A DNA stretch of 50,515 bases from Halorubrum aidingense JCM 13560 (lineage in GTDB: Archaea > Halobacteriota > Halobacteria > Halobacteriales > Haloferacaceae), in the NCBI RefSeq assembly GCF_000336995.1, contig NZ_AOJI01000029.1, forward strand, positions 54,904 to 105,418, read 5' to 3'. This document shows, one piece after another, positions 9,208 through 17,489 of this stretch. The notes under the pieces were generated by a model. It was not told the origin of the DNA. It did not search any database and worked only from the letters and a program-made list of their open reading frames with translations. Numbering within the stretch: the stretch's first letter is position 1; the number at the start of each line of letters is the position of its first letter. The translations under genes were made by a program, and so were the position numbers.

Positions 9208-9360
9208 TCAGTCCCCAGTGCGGCCGCGCTCCCGAGAGACCTCGGCGATTCCCGCGTTCGCGGAGCAGTCCGGACAGGCGCGCAGGGTGCCGTGCTCGTC
9301 GGAGAACACGCGCGCGAAGCGGTCCGAGACGTGCGATCCGCAGTGGTCACAGCGTGGCAT
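9208..9360 (-). CDS. Tiny zinc-ribbon protein (DUF7563-like)
   Basis: 50 aa beginning [19 protein letters not shown], with a second pair in RACPDC. The two CxxC knuckles, separated by about 23 residues, should bind one zinc ion, and a charged tail follows. The layout matches a family of short haloarchaeal zinc-ribbon proteins that I believe is catalogued as DUF7563, but that name is from memory. The ATG at 9360 is preferred over 9408 because the first Cys pair then follows the start directly, and the AT-rich stretch at about 9362-9415 is then free to act as a promoter. Partners and function are unknown. Confidence 0.75.
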   Translation of the reverse strand: MPRCDHCGSHVSDRFARVFSDEHGTLRACPDCSANAGIAEVSRERGRTGD

Positions 9361-9484
9361 TTGGTACCGGTATTCACCGGCAAATATCAGTAGGGACTCG
9401 ACGAACAAATACCCTTTCTCACCCCCACCAGCTTCCGGAAAACACCTTATAAACCGTCACCGGGAAACAGCGCCGTAGCTGGGA

Positions 9485-10267
9485 TCAGTCGCGCCGCGCC
9501 GCGTCGACAGCGCGGGCGATCAGACCGGCCTGCGCGCCGGCGACGAACCCGGCGTCGACGTTCACCGCCGTGAGCACCGAACAGGACTGGAGCGCGCCCT
9601 GCAGCGCCGCGACTCCCTCGCCGCCGACGCCGTACCCCGTCGAGACCGGGAGCGCGATGACCGGCGCGTCGACGAGCCCGGCGACGACCGTCGAGAGCGC
9701 CCCCTCGCGACCGGCGGCGACGACGACGACGTCCGCCTCGGCGATCCGGTCGCGCTGGTCGAGGATGCGGTCGAGGTTCGCGACGCCCACGTCGTCGACG
9801 CGGTCGACCGTCGCGCCGATCTCCCGGGCGACGATCGCGGCCTCGCCGGCGACCGCCGCGTCCGCGGTGCCGGCGGCGACGACCGCCACGGTCGCGTCGA
9901 GCGACGGAGGCGTGAACTCGTCGCCGTGGACGACGACGGTCCGGGTTCGCTCGTCGTGGTCGACGGCCGCGCTCAGTTCGTCGTCGGCGTCGGGACCCGC
10001 CGTGAACGCCGTCCGGACCGCGGCCGCGTCGTCGGCGTCCGCCCGGGTGACGAGCGCGCGCCCCGTCGTTTCGACCGCGGTCGTCGTCAGCGCCGCGACC
10101 TCGGCCGGCGTCTTCCCCTCCGCGAGTATCGCCTCGGGGATCCCGCGCCGTCGCTCGCGGGCGGCGTCGAACCGGCCGGCCGCCGTCGTCGCGTAACCCG
10201 CGAGCCGCGATTCCGCCTCCGAAACGCCGATTTCGCCCGCGTCGAGTGCTTCGAGCGTGTCGCGCAT
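9485..10267 (-). CDS. larB: Nickel-pincer cofactor biosynthesis protein LarB
   Basis: LarB carboxylates and hydrolyses nicotinic acid adenine dinucleotide, the first step to the nickel-pincer cofactor of lactate racemase-type enzymes. The product is 260 aa. The N-terminal half starts MRDTLEALDAGEIGVSEAE; the C-terminal half has the PurE (AIR carboxylase)-like fold, with VVAAGTADAAVAGEAA, VVVAAGREGALSTVVAGL and the conserved ALPVSTGYGVGGEGVAAL segment. The ATG at 10267 gives the family's normal N-terminus; the longer frame upstream is Arg/Ser-rich and crosses a repeat. larE is encoded about 24 kb away; larA and larC are not in the window. Confidence 0.9.
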   Translation of the reverse strand: MRDTLEALDAGEIGVSEAESRLAGYATTAAGRFDAARERRRGIPEAILAEGKTPAEVAALTTTAVETTGRALVTRADADDAAAVRTAFTAGPDADDELSAAVDHDERTRTVVVHGDEFTPPSLDATVAVVAAGTADAAVAGEAAIVAREIGATVDRVDDVGVANLDRILDQRDRIAEADVVVVAAGREGALSTVVAGLVDAPVIALPVSTGYGVGGEGVAALQGALQSCSVLTAVNVDAGFVAGAQAGLIARAVDAARRD

Positions 10268-10303
10268 GCCGGACCGTCGGGGTCGAACGGAGTCGTACCT
10301 ATC

Positions 10304-10347
10304 GGTCCGAGACGACGACCGGGTCCGAGACGACGACCGGGTCCGAG
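10304..10347. repeat. 18-bp direct repeat upstream of larB
   Basis: Two perfect 18-bp units at 10304-10321 and 10322-10339 (GGTCCGAGACGACGACCG), plus the first eight bases of a third at 10340-10347. The array lies in the leader or promoter area of larB and is not inside a supported gene. Confidence 0.85.
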
Positions 10348-10388
10348 TCGCCACTCGCGGCGGTGACGACCCGGGATCGTCCGGCTCT

Positions 10389-10409
10389 CTCACAAAGTTT
10401 ATAAGTGAG
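10389..10409. promoter_or_regulatory. TATA-like box inside an inverted repeat (larB / histone-fold gene spacer)
   Basis: CTCAC (10389-10393) and GTGAG (10405-10409) form an inverted repeat around GTTTATAAG (10398-10406), a good haloarchaeal TATA box. The box is nearly symmetrical and could serve larB on the minus strand or the histone-fold gene on the plus strand. The flanking arms could be an operator. Confidence 0.4.
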
Positions 10410-10470
10410 CGTTCCGGCACCCCCTCGCGAACGGCACGCACGACGCTCCTCGCGGTCGAATTCAGGAACT

Positions 10471-10480
10471 CTTATTAACT
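10471..10480 (+). promoter_or_regulatory. Probable promoter of the histone-fold gene
   Basis: CTTATTAACT centred about 28 bp before the ATG at 10503. That spacing places transcription start at or next to the start codon, as in leaderless haloarchaeal genes. Confidence 0.5.
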
Positions 10481-10502
10481 GTCGACGGATATTCCCGATC
10501 GC

Positions 10503-10670
10503 ATGGCAGACCTTATTGTCAAAGCGGCCGTCAAGGAAGCCCTGGACGACAAGAACGTTGCTTCGGACTTCTACGACGCGCTGGACGAAGAAGTGGACGA
10601 GCTGCTCGAAGACGCCGCGCGCCGCGCCGAGGCCAACGACCGGAAGACGGTCCAGCCTCGCGACCTCTAA
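10503..10670 (+). CDS. Minimal histone-fold protein (DUF1931-like)
   Basis: 55 aa. It starts MADLIVKAAVKEALDDKNVA, continues with FYDALDEEVDELLEDAARRA and ends RKTVQPRDL. This matches a histone fold: helix 1 (VKAAVKEALD), loop, the long helix 2 (FYDALDEEV to EAND), the RKTV loop that contacts DNA in archaeal histones, then only the beginning of helix 3. It is much more acidic than DNA-packaging histones and lacks most of helix 3, so strong DNA wrapping is doubtful. I place it with the DUF1931 group of histone-fold proteins. A TATA-like box sits 28 bp upstream. A dimer partner or regulator role is possible; direct evidence is lacking. Confidence 0.85.
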   Translation: MADLIVKAAVKEALDDKNVASDFYDALDEEVDELLEDAARRAEANDRKTVQPRDL

Positions 10671-10827
10671 GACGGACGCGACCCCCGTTCCGATTTTTTG
10701 ACCGACCGCCGATCGGCGAGCGACGCGTTCGCCGAGTGAGACACCGAGGACTCACCGAGGAGCCGCTGGTAGGAACCACCGAGGAGCCGCCCAATGAGTC
10801 ACCGGAGAACCGCCGCTGCCGACAGAA

Positions 10828-11562
10828 TCAGCGCGTAAGCACTCGAACGTCCGACGTCGTCCCGACGTGGACCTCGTCTGCGAGGTCGACGAAGATCCCG
10901 TGTTCGACGACGCCCGGGGTCGTCGACAGCGTCGTCGCCAGCGCGGCCGGCTCCGGAATGTCGCCGAACGCGCAGTCGAGCACGAGGTTCCCGTTGTCGG
11001 TGACGACCGGTCCGTCCTTCCGCTCTGCGCGCCGCAGGGTCGGCTCACCACCGACCGCTCGCACCGCCTCGGCGACGACCGACCGACCGCTCGCGAGCAC
11101 CTCGACGGGGACCGCCCTGTCGAGCACGGCGGCCTCTTTCGAGGGGTCGGCGACGACGAGGAACCGATCGGCGGTCGCGTCGACCAGCTTCTCGCGGGCG
11201 TGGGCCGCGCCGCCTCCCTTGATAAGGGCGGGCGCGAACGAGTCGCCGGCGTCGCCGGTGCCGCCGACCGCGACTTGATCCGCCCCGTCGATCGCGAGGT
11301 CGATTCCGGGCGCGTCGGCGCCGACGGCCTCGTCGAGATCGAGGAGCGGGATACCGCACTCGATCGCGAGCTCGCGGCTCGCGAACGAGGTCGCCACGCC
11401 GCGGATATCGAGGCCGGCGTCGACCCGTTCTCCCAGCCGTCTGATCGCGTGTGCCGCCGTCGAGCCCGTCCCGAGCCCGACGACGTCGCCGTCGTCGACC
11501 GTCCCGGCCGCCGACTCGCCGGCGCGTCGCTTCGCCGCGTCGCTCCCGCCGCTCGTTTTCAT
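10828..11562 (-). CDS. rpiA: Ribose-5-phosphate isomerase A
   Basis: Interconverts ribose 5-phosphate and ribulose 5-phosphate, feeding nucleotide and histidine synthesis. The product is 244 aa, slightly longer than the bacterial enzyme. Motifs are VVGLGTGSTAAHAI (phosphate loop), DLAIDGADQV with the catalytic-region Asp residues, LIKGGGAAHAREK with the conserved Lys, and VTDNGNLVLDC. The ATG at 11562 gives a normal N-terminus. It is 75 bp downstream of the orc gene on the same strand. The 157-bp stretch after the histone-fold gene, next to the rpiA stop, holds short repeated ACCGAGGAGCCGC-like words but no gene. Confidence 0.95.
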   Translation of the reverse strand: MKTSGGSDAAKRRAGESAAGTVDDGDVVGLGTGSTAAHAIRRLGERVDAGLDIRGVATSFASRELAIECGIPLLDLDEAVGADAPGIDLAIDGADQVAVGGTGDAGDSFAPALIKGGGAAHAREKLVDATADRFLVVADPSKEAAVLDRAVPVEVLASGRSVVAEAVRAVGGEPTLRRAERKDGPVVTDNGNLVLDCAFGDIPEPAALATTLSTTPGVVEHGIFVDLADEVHVGTTSDVRVLTR

Positions 11563-11637
11563 ACCGTCGACTGGACGGGGTGGATTGAAAAGGCGTCGGC
11601 GTCGCGAGCACCGGCGGGGCGTCAGTCCGAGCGGCCC

Positions 11638-12765
11638 TCACTCCAGTCGGTCGAGCACGGCCGTCGAGTCGTACGCCAAGGAGAGCTCGCGGGAGCGTCC
11701 GCGCCCCTCGACGTCGGCGTACTCGGCGTCGATCACGCCGAGCTGGTCGAGCTTGTTGATGATCTCGGAGTAACGGGTGTAGCCGAGACCGGTCTCGTCG
11801 TGGAACGCCTCGTACACCGTCCCGGCGCGCTCGCCGTCGTTGGACGCGAGCACCCGGACGAGGGCGCGCTCGGAGTCGGAGAGGCCCCGCAGCGATCGCG
11901 AGAGGTGGACGTGCTTCGACTTGTCGTAGGCGGATTCGACGTCCTCCTTGGCGATCGTCTTCGAGGCGCGCATCTCCGCGTTCAGTCCGGCCCGGCGGAG
12001 CAAGTCGATGCCGACGCGGAGGTCGCCGCTGTCGGCGGTGAGGTCCGCGACGCGCTCCAGTTCGGGGTCACCGATCACGCCGTCGTGGAAGCCGCGTTTC
12101 GCGCGTTCGAAGAGGATATCGTAGATCTCGGTGGCGTCGTAGACGGGGAAGTACACCTCCTCCGGGCGGAACACCGACTGCACGCGGGTGTCGAGGTCGT
12201 CGATCACGTCGAGGCCCAGATCGGAGGAGACGACGATGACGCCGATCTTCGCGCCGGAGTGCGCCTCGTGGGCGCGCAACAGCGAGTAGAGGGTGTCGGA
12301 GGCCTCGTTCTCGTAAAAGAGGTAGTTCACGTCGTCGAGGGCGACGACGAGCACGTCGTCCTCCTCGACGAGCCGGTCGGTGATCTGGCCGAAGAGCTTT
12401 TTAAACGAGATCCCGGAGGAGGGCGGTTCGTAGTCGAATATCCCCTCGAACAGCCGCGAGAAGACGGCGTACCGCGTCGAGTCGACCTGGCAGTTGACGC
12501 GGACCGTCCGGACGTCGGTGCGCGCGCCGAGCTCCCCGAACAGCTTCTGGACCGCGGTCGTCTTTCCGGTCCCCGGCGGGCCACGGACCATCGTGTTGAG
12601 CGGGCGAGAGCCGCGGACGGCGGGGCGGAGCGCGTACTTCAAGCTCTCCAGCTGGCTCTCGCGGTGGCGGAACGTCTCGGGGACGTGGTCGATTTCGAAC
12701 ACCGACTCGTCGCGGAACACCGACTCGTCCCACGAGAGCATGTCGCCGCCGGCGTCCCCGGTCAT
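11638..12765 (-). CDS. Orc1/Cdc6-family replication initiator
   Basis: 375-aa AAA+ protein of the archaeal Orc1/Cdc6 family, which binds origins and loads the MCM helicase. Motifs: Walker A GPPGTGKT (62-69), Walker B VVALDDVNYLF (D144, D145), sensor 1 VIVVSSDLGLDVIDDLD, an arginine-rich lid segment, and a C-terminal winged-helix domain (about 290-375, ending near DVEGRGRSRELSL). The ATG at 12765 is preferred over a TTG two codons upstream. Haloarchaea carry several paralogues, only some of which have an adjacent origin; no origin-recognition-box array is evident in the flanks here, so which paralogue this is cannot be settled. Confidence 0.92.
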   Translation of the reverse strand: MTGDAGGDMLSWDESVFRDESVFEIDHVPETFRHRESQLESLKYALRPAVRGSRPLNTMVRGPPGTGKTTAVQKLFGELGARTDVRTVRVNCQVDSTRYAVFSRLFEGIFDYEPPSSGISFKKLFGQITDRLVEEDDVLVVALDDVNYLFYENEASDTLYSLLRAHEAHSGAKIGVIVVSSDLGLDVIDDLDTRVQSVFRPEEVYFPVYDATEIYDILFERAKRGFHDGVIGDPELERVADLTADSGDLRVGIDLLRRAGLNAEMRASKTIAKEDVESAYDKSKHVHLSRSLRGLSDSERALVRVLASNDGERAGTVYEAFHDETGLGYTRYSEIINKLDQLGVIDAEYADVEGRGRSRELSLAYDSTAVLDRLE

Positions 12766-12897
12766 GTGCAAACCACGACAGGCCGTCCACTTAACCGTTG
12801 CCCGCGGGGACGGCGAAAGTGAAACAGGAGGTGTAACGCCCGTTCGACGGCGGTTTCGCCGATCGATCGTCCACTCCAGAATCGTCTTGCGAGCGGC

Positions 12898-13965
12898 TCA
12901 GTCGCGGTCCGTGACGGCGCCGTGCCGACCGGCGCGTCCGTCGAGAACGAGCACGTGTCGCGTCAGCGATCGGTGAACCCGGCGTTCGAAGGCGGCGGCG
13001 ACCGCCCACCCGGCCGCGCGGGCCTCGCGACGCCAATCGCGATCGGCGACCACGACGGCGCGGGGCGCGACGCGTTCGGCCTCCGCGAGCGCGCCCGAGA
13101 CGAGATCTGCGAGTTCGTGACGGGCGATCTTCGACTGCCGACCGTAGGGCGCGTCGAAGGCGACCCCGTCGGCCGCGTCGTCACGGAACGGGAGGGCCGT
13201 CGCGTCGCCCCGGAGGACGTGCCAGTCCGGGGCGTCGGCGGTCGCGTCGACGTACTCACGGAGGTTCTCGCGCGTCCCGCGAACCATCTTCCGCTGCGCG
13301 TCGCACGCGATCGCGTCGGCGCCGACGAGGCCGGCCTCCAGCGGGAGCCCACCGGTGCCGCACATCGGGTCCAACAGGGTGCGACCGGGCGCCGCGCCCG
13401 CGAGGTTCACGTACGCGCGGGCGTCGGCCGGCGCCATGCTCCCGGGCTGGAAGAACGGGCGGTCGGTCGGCTTCGGCGCGAAGTCGCGGGCGCCCTCGGC
13501 GGCGACCCACCCGAGCGTGCAGACCGAGGCTTCCCCGCCGTCGGCGCCGTCGACCGCGTCGTGGGCGGTGCGCTCGCCCGCGGCGAACAGCGCCCGGAGG
13601 ACGTGGTCGGGGTCGTCGAGGTCGACGTCGAACCCGCGGTCGACGAGGACGCCGCCGAGTTCGCGCTCGGCCGCGCTCGTCGAGACGTCGGTCGTGTTCC
13701 GGACGTTTCGGGCGCGGACCGCGACGGTTCCGGTGCGGTCGAGCGGGGCGGCCTCGAGCGCGGCGACCGCGGCGTCGACGGCCGCGTCGGTTCGGGCGAG
13801 CGCCTCGTGGGCGGCGCGGGTATACGCGAGGCGGGGTATCGCCGCGCCGTCGATACTCCCGGCGCCCGCGACACCCGGGGCGAGGAGGGTGACGCCGGCG
13901 GCAGCGGTCGCCGCCTCGGCGGCGGCGAACGCGTCTTCTTCGCCGGCGAGTTCGAGCCAGTACAC
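12898..13965 (-). CDS. trmG10: tRNA (guanine-10-N2) methyltransferase
   Basis: 355-aa THUMP-Rossmann methyltransferase (TIGR01177 type) that methylates the exocyclic amine of G10 in tRNA. The N-terminal region carries the THUMP-like domain; the catalytic part starts near RPFFQPGSMAPADARAYVNL, with the SAM loop DPMCGTGGLPLEAGLVGAD, then FDAPYGRQSKI, which is the DPPYG-type catalytic motif with Ala and Tyr around Pro. The GTG at 13965 (VYWLELAGEEDAF) is chosen because archaeal TrmG10 proteins begin with a similar Tyr-x-Leu-Glu segment and because the shared TATA box at about 14020 would start transcription inside a longer version. It is divergent from tbp. Confidence 0.88.
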   Translation of the reverse strand: MYWLELAGEEDAFAAAEAATAAAGVTLLAPGVAGAGSIDGAAIPRLAYTRAAHEALARTDAAVDAAVAALEAAPLDRTGTVAVRARNVRNTTDVSTSAAERELGGVLVDRGFDVDLDDPDHVLRALFAAGERTAHDAVDGADGGEASVCTLGWVAAEGARDFAPKPTDRPFFQPGSMAPADARAYVNLAGAAPGRTLLDPMCGTGGLPLEAGLVGADAIACDAQRKMVRGTRENLREYVDATADAPDWHVLRGDATALPFRDDAADGVAFDAPYGRQSKIARHELADLVSGALAEAERVAPRAVVVADRDWRREARAAGWAVAAAFERRVHRSLTRHVLVLDGRAGRHGAVTDRD

Positions 13966-14018
13966 GACCCGGGATCCGGCGCCGGGTCGCAAGAGGATAG
14001 CGGTTCCGACCAACCACC

Positions 14019-14026
14019 TTTTTATC
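14019..14026. promoter_or_regulatory. TATA-like box shared by tbp and trmG10
   Basis: TTTTTATC (plus strand), or GATAAAAA on the minus strand, is the only good TATA candidate in the 86-bp space between the two divergent genes. It is centred about 30 bp before the tbp ATG, consistent with a leaderless tbp mRNA. In the other direction it would start transcription near 13996, just ahead of the trmG10 GTG. Confidence 0.5.
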
Positions 14027-14051
14027 TCTTTCAAGTGACGATGACGTATAG

Positions 14052-14609
14052 ATGGCCGATCCGAAGGAGACGATCACGATAGAGAACGTCGTCGCGTCGA
14101 CGGGGATCGGACAGGAGCTCGATCTCCAGAGCGTCGCGATGGACCTGGAAGGCGCCGACTACGACCCCGAGCAGTTTCCCGGCCTCGTCTACCGCACCAC
14201 GGACCCGAAGTCGGCCGCGCTGATCTTCCGTTCCGGAAAGATCGTCTGTACCGGCGCCAGCTCGATCGACGCCGTCCACGAGAGCCTCGCTATCGTCTTC
14301 GACGAGCTCCGCGCGCTCCAGATCCCGATCGACGACCCGGAGATCACGGTCCAGAACATCGTCACCTCCGCGGACCTCGGCGAGAGCCTCAACCTCAACG
14401 CGATCGCGATCGGGCTCGGGCTCGAACACATCGAGTACGAGCCGGAGCAGTTCCCCGGACTCGTCTATCGACTCGACGAGCCCGACGTGGTTGCGCTGTT
14501 GTTCGGCAGCGGAAAGCTCGTCGTCACCGGCGGCACGACGCCGGACGACGCGGCCGCCGCCGTCGACGTGATCGTCGAGGAGCTGACCGGGCTCGGACTG
14601 CTGGGCTGA
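14052..14609 (+). CDS. tbp: TATA-box-binding protein
   Basis: General transcription factor that binds and bends TATA boxes, 185 aa. It consists of two imperfect repeats (about residues 8-92 and 99-182); each contains the same PEQFPGLVYR segment, followed by DPKSAALIFRSGKIVCTG in the first repeat and DVVALLFGSGKLVVTGG in the second. The protein is acidic, as in other haloarchaeal TBPs. Haloarchaea often carry several tbp genes; this one, with both complete repeats and neighbours conserved in the chromosome, is probably the housekeeping copy. Transcription seems leaderless from a TATA-like box 30 bp upstream, so autoregulation is possible. Confidence 0.97.
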   Translation: MADPKETITIENVVASTGIGQELDLQSVAMDLEGADYDPEQFPGLVYRTTDPKSAALIFRSGKIVCTGASSIDAVHESLAIVFDELRALQIPIDDPEITVQNIVTSADLGESLNLNAIAIGLGLEHIEYEPEQFPGLVYRLDEPDVVALLFGSGKLVVTGGTTPDDAAAAVDVIVEELTGLGLLG

Positions 14610-14678
14610 CTCCCCGCGGGCCGGCACCCGTCGGCTCGATTTCGCGACCACTTTTACCCGCCGAGCCGTACGTCGACC

Positions 14679-15038
14679 ATGCTCTTACAGACGGTGACAC
14701 CGGTCTCGGTGCTCGGGACGACCGTCGCGTTCGCGCTGTTCCTCTCCGTGACCGCGCACCTCGCCGCGCGGAACGTCCTCGGTGACGTCGACCCTCGGCG
14801 GGCACTCTACGTCGGCCCGCTCCCGGCGATCATCGGCGTCGTCGGCGGTGCGTTCTCCGTCTCCGAAGCGCTACTCGTCCCCGCGGCGTTACTGGTCGAC
14901 GGGGCCATGTTCGCGTGGAGCTACGACCAACCGCGCCGCGTCGTCGTCGGAATGACGCTCATCCACGCGGTGATCACGACGCTTCTCGGGATCGTACTGC
15001 TCGGAATCGCGGTGTTGCTCGCGGCGCGCCCGGCGTAG
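14679..15038 (+). CDS. Small membrane protein (DUF7473-like), function unknown
   Basis: 119 aa with about four membrane segments: residues 8-30, 46-66, 68-82 and 93-116. The only charged section is a loop, ARNVLGDVDPRRAL, between the first two. I associate this layout with a haloarchaeal family annotated as DUF7473, from memory. No transport or enzymatic motif is visible. A TTTTACC box about 25 bp upstream of the ATG suggests its own leaderless promoter. It converges with the XPD-like helicase gene, with 56 bp between the stops. Confidence 0.7.
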   Translation: MLLQTVTPVSVLGTTVAFALFLSVTAHLAARNVLGDVDPRRALYVGPLPAIIGVVGGAFSVSEALLVPAALLVDGAMFAWSYDQPRRVVVGMTLIHAVITTLLGIVLLGIAVLLAARPA

Positions 15039-15094
15039 ATCGGAGCGCGGCGGCGCGGGGTCGGTCGGTCACGGCTCCGGCGACGCGCGGTCGC

Positions 15095-17305
15095 TCACGG
15101 CTCCGGCGGCGCGCCGTCGTAGGCGTCGTGGTCGCCGTAGAAGTTCAGCATCGCGAACTTCAGCTTCTCGGGGTCGATATCGAGCAGCTCCGCGCGCTCC
15201 TCGGGCGGGAAGGCCCCTCGGACCGAGTACTTCCCCATGTCCGCCGCCGTGTACCGCCGGTCCGCGAGGATGCGGACGCCGAAGTCGTCGGGGCCGCGGA
15301 TGACGCGCCCGAGCGCCTGTCGCGTCTTCCGAATCGTCGGGATCTCGACGGCGTACGACCAGCCGGGATCGCGGGAGCGGTCGCGGTCGGAGAAGGTCCG
15401 GTCGTACGCCGCTTGGACCGCCTCCATGCGGTCCGAGAGGTGCGGATACGGGACGCCGACGACGATGACCGTCCGAGCGTCGTCGTCGTCGAAGCTCACA
15501 CCCTCCGCGAGCGTCCCCCACAGGGAGGTGAACAGGGTGGCGTCGTCGCGCTCGACGAACCGCCGGCGCAGTTCCGCTTCGTCTTCGCCGGACCCGTCCA
15601 GGTAGAGCCGTCCGAGGCCCGCGCCAGCGAGCCCGCCGCCCGCGCCGTCCTCGCCCGTCGAGCCGCCGAGTCGCTCGTAGTAGCGCTCGGCCTCGGCGTA
15701 CGAGGGGAAAAATGCGAGCGTGTTGCCCGGGGTGAAGCGGATCGCGTCGCGGAGCAGCGACGACACCGTCTCCTGTGTCTCCGGGTCGTTTCGCTCCGAG
15801 GCGAACAGCGGGGGCGTGTCGACCGCGAACGTCCGGCGGTTCTCCTCGGGGTACGCCATCCCGTACGCGAGCGACGCCACGTCCTCCAGCCCGAGCACGT
15901 CCGAAGTCACGTCGAAGGGGCGGAGCGTCGCGCTCATCAGCACGCTCGCGGCCACCTCGTCGAACAGCTCCTCCGTGACGCGTCGCGGGATACACGTGTA
16001 CAGCTCCGCGCGTCCGTACACCTCGTCGGTGCCGCCGTCGCGACGCACGGAGACGACCGGGTACTGCCCGAGCGCCGTCCCCTCGTCCATCCACGTCGAG
16101 ACGAACCGGGCGACCTGCAGGGTCTGACACTCCGTCCGGGTGGTCGTCTCGCCGTCGCGGTAGCGGCGCTCGTACTCCTCGTCGAGCGCCTGTCCGAGTT
16201 GGACCGCGAGCTCCGTCTCCGTGTCGATTCCCTTCCCCTCGTAGCGGTCGAGGAACGCGAGCGTGAGGTCGTCACGACGGTCGTCGTTGGCGATGGAGAG
16301 GTCCTCCCAGTTCTCTCCGACGCCCTCGTGGGCGCCGAAGCCGAGTGCGTCGTCGTACGTGTCGACGAGGGCGTCGCGGAACGCGCGCACGACGTTTCCA
16401 GCGGCCTCGGCGCGCGAGTCGTCGCTGTCGGCGAGCTCTTCGACGGCGGCGTCGAGCGTGTTCTCGGTGAGGGTGCGGGTGGCGTGGTCGCGGGCGGCGT
16501 CCTCGATGTTGTGGGCCTCGTCGAAGACGGTGATTATCTCGGAGGGGTCGCGGTCGATCCAGCGGAAGAACTGCTCTCTGATCTGGGGATTCAGCAGGTG
16601 GTGGTAGTTACAGACGACCAGATCGACGCCCTCCATCCCCTCCTTGAGCAGCTCGTAGCCGCACAGCTCTCGCTCGTCCGCGTACGCGTACACGTCGTCG
16701 GGGGTGCGGACGTCCTCGAAGAGCCAGCCGAAGAACTCCCCGGTGTCCTCCACGAGGTTGTTCCGGTAGTGCGCGCAAACGTTCGCCGTCTCGTACTCGT
16801 CGATTTCGGCCTCCAGATCGTCGAGCTCGTCCATGATCGCCTCGCGAGCCTCCGCCGCGCCGGCGTCGCCCTCGCGGCTCTCGGCGAGCAGTTCGCGCTG
16901 GCGCGTCTCCAGTTCGCGGACCTCGCTTTCCGTCTCGACCACCTCGCGGGTGGTGTCTCTGAGCGTCTGACACTCTTGGTAGTCGACGTCGATGTGGCAC
17001 ATCGACGATTTTCCCCGGAAGACGACCGCGCGGATGGGCTCGGTTCGGGTGATCGCGCGCGCGTCCTCGACGAACTGTCGCATCTGCTGGTGGACGTTGG
17101 TCGTGATGACGACCGTGCGGTCGTGCTCGCGGGCGTGTTCGAGCGCGGGAACGAGCGCGGAGAGGGTCTTTCCGGTCCCCGGCGCGCCCTCGAACAGCAC
17201 GTCCTGGCCCCGGTCTAACGCGTTGGCGATCCTGTCCATCGCCTCGCGCTGGTTCGGGTACGGTTCCTCGTAGGGGAAGAACCGCAGGTGCGACGACTCT
17301 GACAC
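15095..17305 (-). CDS. XPD/Rad3-like Fe-S DNA helicase
   Basis: 736-aa superfamily 2 helicase of the XPD/DinG group, which unwinds DNA 5' to 3' in repair. Walker A is GAPGTGKT (40-47) and the DEAH box is at 262-265 (VFDEAHNIED). Four cysteines at 103, 112, 177 and 215 lie between motifs Ia and II, where XPD proteins bind a [4Fe-4S] cluster. Their spacing is wider than in Sulfolobus XPD because a Glu-rich helix (about 120-172) is inserted between the second and third Cys. Motif VI is QALGRVIRGPDDFG. Haloarchaea usually carry several such proteins; XPD versus a DinG-like role cannot be settled here. Confidence 0.92.
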   Translation of the reverse strand: MSESSHLRFFPYEEPYPNQREAMDRIANALDRGQDVLFEGAPGTGKTLSALVPALEHAREHDRTVVITTNVHQQMRQFVEDARAITRTEPIRAVVFRGKSSMCHIDVDYQECQTLRDTTREVVETESEVRELETRQRELLAESREGDAGAAEAREAIMDELDDLEAEIDEYETANVCAHYRNNLVEDTGEFFGWLFEDVRTPDDVYAYADERELCGYELLKEGMEGVDLVVCNYHHLLNPQIREQFFRWIDRDPSEIITVFDEAHNIEDAARDHATRTLTENTLDAAVEELADSDDSRAEAAGNVVRAFRDALVDTYDDALGFGAHEGVGENWEDLSIANDDRRDDLTLAFLDRYEGKGIDTETELAVQLGQALDEEYERRYRDGETTTRTECQTLQVARFVSTWMDEGTALGQYPVVSVRRDGGTDEVYGRAELYTCIPRRVTEELFDEVAASVLMSATLRPFDVTSDVLGLEDVASLAYGMAYPEENRRTFAVDTPPLFASERNDPETQETVSSLLRDAIRFTPGNTLAFFPSYAEAERYYERLGGSTGEDGAGGGLAGAGLGRLYLDGSGEDEAELRRRFVERDDATLFTSLWGTLAEGVSFDDDDARTVIVVGVPYPHLSDRMEAVQAAYDRTFSDRDRSRDPGWSYAVEIPTIRKTRQALGRVIRGPDDFGVRILADRRYTAADMGKYSVRGAFPPEERAELLDIDPEKLKFAMLNFYGDHDAYDGAPPEP

Positions 17306-17433
17306 GAGACGGGGTTCGGCGCCACCGGCTAAAAGGGGTTGGGTGGTGTGGCGGGAGCCGACGACGACCGCAGAGAACCGGCGGCGATCGCCGTGGTAAT
17401 GGTTTCAATCTATTTAGGTATTCTGGGCATGTG

Positions 17434-17449
17434 CAATGTGAACGCATTG
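17434..17449. promoter_or_regulatory. Inverted repeat in the promoter region of the 17490 gene
   Basis: CAATG (17434-17438) and CATTG (17445-17449) form an inverted repeat with a 6-bp spacer, lying between an AT-rich TATA-like stretch (CTATTTAGGT, 17410-17419) and the gene start at 17490. It could be an operator half-site pair. The rest of 17306-17489 holds no gene. Confidence 0.3.
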
Positions 17450-17489
17450 TGCCAGCAATTATTACCGGTATTCGGTCCATGAGAGAGCC

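Noticed and set aside
12766..12897. Replication origin next to the orc1/cdc6 gene
   Set aside because: I could not find paired origin-recognition-box-like repeats or an AT-rich unwinding element in the flanks.
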